A DNA stretch of 64,000 nt from JABURQ01 sp029243145. GTDB lineage: Bacteria; Planctomycetota; Planctomycetia; Planctomycetales; Planctomycetaceae. Numbering within the stretch: the first letter of the stretch is position 1; every line of letters starts with the position of its first letter. The notes under the pieces were generated by a model. It did no database searches. It was not told where the DNA came from and worked only from the letters and a program-made list of their open reading frames with translations. This document shows positions 61,361 to 64,000 of this stretch, piece after piece. The translations under genes were made by a program, and so were the position numbers. The DNA lies in assembly GCA_965660145.1 (NCBI GenBank), contig CBFHYX010000006.1:1-64000 (forward strand), read 5' to 3'.

Positions 61361-62452
61361 TCAAGCGGAGTATGTGGGGAAATCTGTGTATTCTTCGGCT
61401 CCAGCCGGAGTGTACCAAGCCGAAACATCGGCATCCTCGGCCAACGGCCAGTCATGTTGGAAGCGATCGACAAGATCGGGATTACTGATAAATGGACGAC
61501 CGAAGGCCGCCAAGTCGGCATCGCCGGTCGAGATTTTTTCTTCAGCTTCTTCTTTAGTGTAGCCACAATTTCCCATGATGGGGGCATGGAACACTTTGCG
61601 AAACTCACTCAGAGTCATCGGTTCTCCCAACTCATGGAACCCGAAGGCGAGGCCGTCCATGATGTGCAAGTACGAGAGACCGTATTTGTCTAACTGTTCG
61701 GCGACGTAAATAAACTGCTCACGATAGTCGGGTGATCCCATGTCATTGAAAGCGCCATTGGGAGATAGGCGAACCGCCACCCGCTCCGCTGGCCAGACCG
61801 AAGTGACCGCGTCAATCACCTCCCCCAACAGACGGTAACGGTTTTCGATACTGCCACCATATTGGTCGTCGCGATGATTGGTTTTGGATTGTAGGAATTC
61901 ATCGAGCAGATAGCCGTTCGCGCTATGGATTTCAATACCATCAAAGCCTGCGTCTTTGGCTCGCTCCGCCTCTCTTTGATAGTCTTCGATTAAAGTCGGG
62001 ATCTCGCCGGTTTCCAAAGACCTAGGTACTTCGTAGTCCTCTTTTCCTTTGGGCGTGTGAATGTAATCACCATCGATTTTGATCGCAGAGGGAGCGACTG
62101 CGGGTTTGCCGTCATGAAAACTGCTGTGCGAGGCTCGCCCACAATGCCATAGCTGCAAGAAGATATTCCCACCAGCACCATGGACAGATTCCACTACTGT
62201 CTTCCAGCCATCGACCATCTCGTTGGTGTAGATTCCCGGTGATTCGTTCCATCCGTTGGCTTGTTCCGAAATGGTAGTCGCTTCGGTGATGATTAAACCT
62301 GCTGCCGCACGCTGACAGTAGTAGTCGGCCATCAAGGCGTTGGGAAGTCGTTCCTTCCCGGCGCGGGCACGCGTCATGGGGGCCATGACAATTCGGTTAT
62401 TCAATGTGAGATCAGATAATTCAAACGACTGGAAAAGCGGAGACTCTGACAT
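61361..62452 (-). CDS. Old Yellow Enzyme family alkene reductase
   Basis: An FMN-dependent NAD(P)H ene-reductase, 363 residues. NRIVMAPMTRARA opens the TIM barrel. FLQLWHCGRASHSSF follows at about residue 100, with HSANGYLLDEFLQSK...RDDQYGGSIENR (about 185-210) holding the substrate-binding His-x2-Asn. A C-terminal LAAFGRPFISNPDL carries the FMN phosphate site. It is convergent with the amidohydrolase (9-bp gap). The natural substrate is unknown, and NemA-like activity on electrophiles is likely. Confidence 0.93.
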   Translation of the reverse strand: MSESPLFQSFELSDLTLNNRIVMAPMTRARAGKERLPNALMADYYCQRAAAGLIITEATTISEQANGWNESPGIYTNEMVDGWKTVVESVHGAGGNIFLQLWHCGRASHSSFHDGKPAVAPSAIKIDGDYIHTPKGKEDYEVPRSLETGEIPTLIEDYQREAERAKDAGFDGIEIHSANGYLLDEFLQSKTNHRDDQYGGSIENRYRLLGEVIDAVTSVWPAERVAVRLSPNGAFNDMGSPDYREQFIYVAEQLDKYGLSYLHIMDGLAFGFHELGEPMTLSEFRKVFHAPIMGNCGYTKEEAEEKISTGDADLAAFGRPFISNPDLVDRFQHDWPLAEDADVSAWYTPAGAEEYTDFPTYSA

Positions 62453-62577
62453 TCTGAATCCTGCTGTTGATGAATGTTTTGTGAAGACGGCGTGTGATTA
62501 ACCTTCTGACCCAAGGCATCTTAGTCACGGGGTTTTTAGAATCAAGAGACGCCTATTTTGAATCATCTGGAGCAGTC

Positions 62578-63603
62578 CTAATGCGTGTTGGACTGTGCCT
62601 TCACCGAGGCGATAATCCGCGATGAGACATCGTAACCGCTCAAAAACGCACCTTCCACGCGCGGGCCGCCGCACCAGTCTCCGCAGGCTCCTATTCTCAA
62701 CTCCGGGTCGAATAGACATCGATCTGTCAGCGGTTCGGAAGGTAATGCATAACGCCAACGATGGGCGACTTGAAACTGTGGTTGCCTTGCTTCCAATCCG
62801 GTTGCCTGCCAAAAGGTATTGAGAAGGGTAGGTAGAAGTTCATCCTTGTCATCTTCGAGATGCTCTTCACTCCATTCAGGTGACGCATGTAAAACCCACG
62901 TTTCTGGTTTTTCATCCCGGCCCGGTTTACTGTTGTTTCGGGAGATCCATGATAAGGGAGAATCATTGACGAATGCCGCATCGAATGAGAGTTCGAGCGG
63001 TTGTGGAAATGACACCATCACAGCCCAGCACCCCGTCATGGACACATTCTCGGCGATTCGCTGTAACTCAGGTGCAGCCTGCAGCAATTTCGCAGATTGT
63101 GCCGCAGGGGCAGATGTGATCACGTATTCGAATTCGTCTAAAACAAATTCATGCTCGTCGGCAATAAGCCAACGTTCTCCTGATCTAATCGGCGGCGCGA
63201 TCAATGTTTCTAGGTGCACATCGAGTTCTGCCGCGAGATGTCTTCCAATATTGTTCATCCCCGGAATGCCGACATAGCGGAGTGTCTCTTCTTCCTTGGG
63301 CTCGTAAGTGCCGTTAGAAAGAGTCCCAATCTCGGCATCCCAAACATCCACAATTCCGTCCAATCTCCACTCTTCAACATGGTTTTGGAAGATCGGATCG
63401 CGAACGGTGAAATATTGGGCTCCATGATCAAAATAAAGACCTTCGTCGGAGCGTCGTGTGGACATTCGGCCGCCTTTACCCCGACTTTTCTCGAAAATGG
63501 TGACATCGAAACCGTGATCCTGAAGACGCTGGGCACAGGTAAGACCTGATAGACCAGCACCAATGACGGCAACATGGATTTTTGGGGCATTAGATTTTGT
63601 CAT
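62578..63603 (-). CDS. FAD-dependent oxidoreductase, renalase-like
   Basis: 341 residues from MTKSNAPKIHVAVIGAGLSG at 63603; the frame reaching 63708 adds a stretch with no similarity. FAD-binding Rossmann motif GAGLSGLTCAQRL is followed by FEKSRGKGGRMSTRR, typical of the renalase-like group. A middle domain and the C-terminal CGDWCGGPRVEGAFLSG (second FAD contact) complete it. Substrate unknown. It is divergent from the SDR at the right edge. Confidence 0.9.
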   Translation of the reverse strand: MTKSNAPKIHVAVIGAGLSGLTCAQRLQDHGFDVTIFEKSRGKGGRMSTRRSDEGLYFDHGAQYFTVRDPIFQNHVEEWRLDGIVDVWDAEIGTLSNGTYEPKEEETLRYVGIPGMNNIGRHLAAELDVHLETLIAPPIRSGERWLIADEHEFVLDEFEYVITSAPAAQSAKLLQAAPELQRIAENVSMTGCWAVMVSFPQPLELSFDAAFVNDSPLSWISRNNSKPGRDEKPETWVLHASPEWSEEHLEDDKDELLPTLLNTFWQATGLEARQPQFQVAHRWRYALPSEPLTDRCLFDPELRIGACGDWCGGPRVEGAFLSGYDVSSRIIASVKAQSNTH

Positions 63604-63749
63604 GAGAAAATGATAGAGACCTTGTCCAGCAAATCGAAAGATGAAAGCTGAATTCTTATGCGGTACAGAATAGGATAAAAGGCTCACAGAGATAACTTCC
63701 CATCCCAAGCGGATTTACGCTTGGAATTTCAACGAGATTACGGTGACCA

Positions 63750-64000
63750 ATGGATCTTCAGCTTCATGATAAAGTGGCTCTTGTGACCGGTGGCTCCAAA
63801 GGCATCGGTCTTGGTATCGTGCGCGAGTTGATTACGGAAGGCGCGAAAGTGGCCAACGTCAATCGCAGCGAAGCCGAAGGTCGCCAGCTTGAACAGGAAT
63901 ATGCAGCCGAGGGAAAGGGCTGCTTCTTCATTCAAGGTGATTTAACGGATCTGGCGGCATGCAAAAATGCCGTCGAACAAACGATCCAGAAGTTCGGTAG
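63750..64000 (+). CDS. SDR family oxidoreductase, truncated by the window edge
   Basis: Starts MDLQLHDKVALVTGGSKGIG at ATG 63750. The Rossmann motif GGSKGIGLGI (residues 14-23) and the DLTD cofactor-side motif are present. The open frame continues to the last base of the window without a stop, so only about 83 residues are seen. No further assignment can be made. Confidence 0.85.
   Translation, partial: MDLQLHDKVALVTGGSKGIGLGIVRELITEGAKVANVNRSEAEGRQLEQEYAAEGKGCFFIQGDLTDLAACKNAVEQTIQKFG

Overview
The window reads as a planctomycete chromosome (phylum Planctomycetota, probably order Planctomycetales). The marker families are a DUF1592/DUF1588/DUF1585 haem protein paired with DUF1552 (427-4381), a DUF1549/DUF1553 haem protein paired with DUF1501 (32027-35227), a DUF1559 prepilin-like protein with a small lipoprotein (25033-26468), a PmoA-like DUF6807 protein, and a large load of palindromic intergenic repeats. 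No phage genes, plasmid genes, CRISPR array, rRNA or tRNA were recognised. The last gene runs off the right edge.

Layout. 0.4-4.4 kb: secreted cytochrome-type pair. 4.7-9.9 kb, minus strand: carbohydrate-related block of DUF6807 protein, BNR/sialidase-like protein, esterase and phosphohexomutase, with a 141-bp decayed duplicate of the phosphohexomutase in between. 10.5-13.4 kb: B12-dependent ribonucleotide reductase behind a long AT-rich leader. 13.4-16.2 kb: a 2.8-kb repeat field around a REP-associated tyrosine transposase (RAYT). 16.2-28.3 kb: housekeeping genes hisG/hisI, cysC, LOG, acpS, trpS, an aminotransferase, murJ and holA. 28.4-38.3 kb: a degenerate phosphohexomutase-like protein, a GntP-type permease, the DUF1549/DUF1501 pair, an SDR, nnrE, a Crp-family regulator and a zf-HC2 membrane protein. 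38.3-45.4 kb: radical SAM gene, then a compact polyphosphate operon transcribed in the order ROK kinase, ppx, ppk1, sixA, ppk2. 45.7-64 kb: DUF188, APC permease, broken PAP2 and VOC genes, di-haem cytochrome with a YjhG-type dehydratase, nadA, two secreted proteins (one broken), a broken EIIA-SLC4 transporter fusion, amidohydrolase, Old Yellow Enzyme, FAD oxidoreductase and the start of an SDR.

Two things stand out. First, the RAYT gene at 14408-14863 sits among short hairpins of form ATAGCC-arm-GCAA-arm-GGGCT. Their arms differ in sequence but stay complementary, while the GCAA loop and the flanks stay constant. Several form inverted pairs about 40-57 bp apart (REPIN-like), and one such pair lies 39 kb away at 53391-53488. 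Second, between 48.2 and 59.5 kb four otherwise intact reading frames are each broken by one small lesion (TGA, TAA, TAG, and an apparent 4-bp slip), and a fifth gene there (the di-haem cytochrome) has a 5' end that appears to be made of repeat sequence.

All calls come from reading the sequence and from remembered family motifs; no database search was run. Confidence is highest for the housekeeping enzymes and lowest for operators and repeat families.
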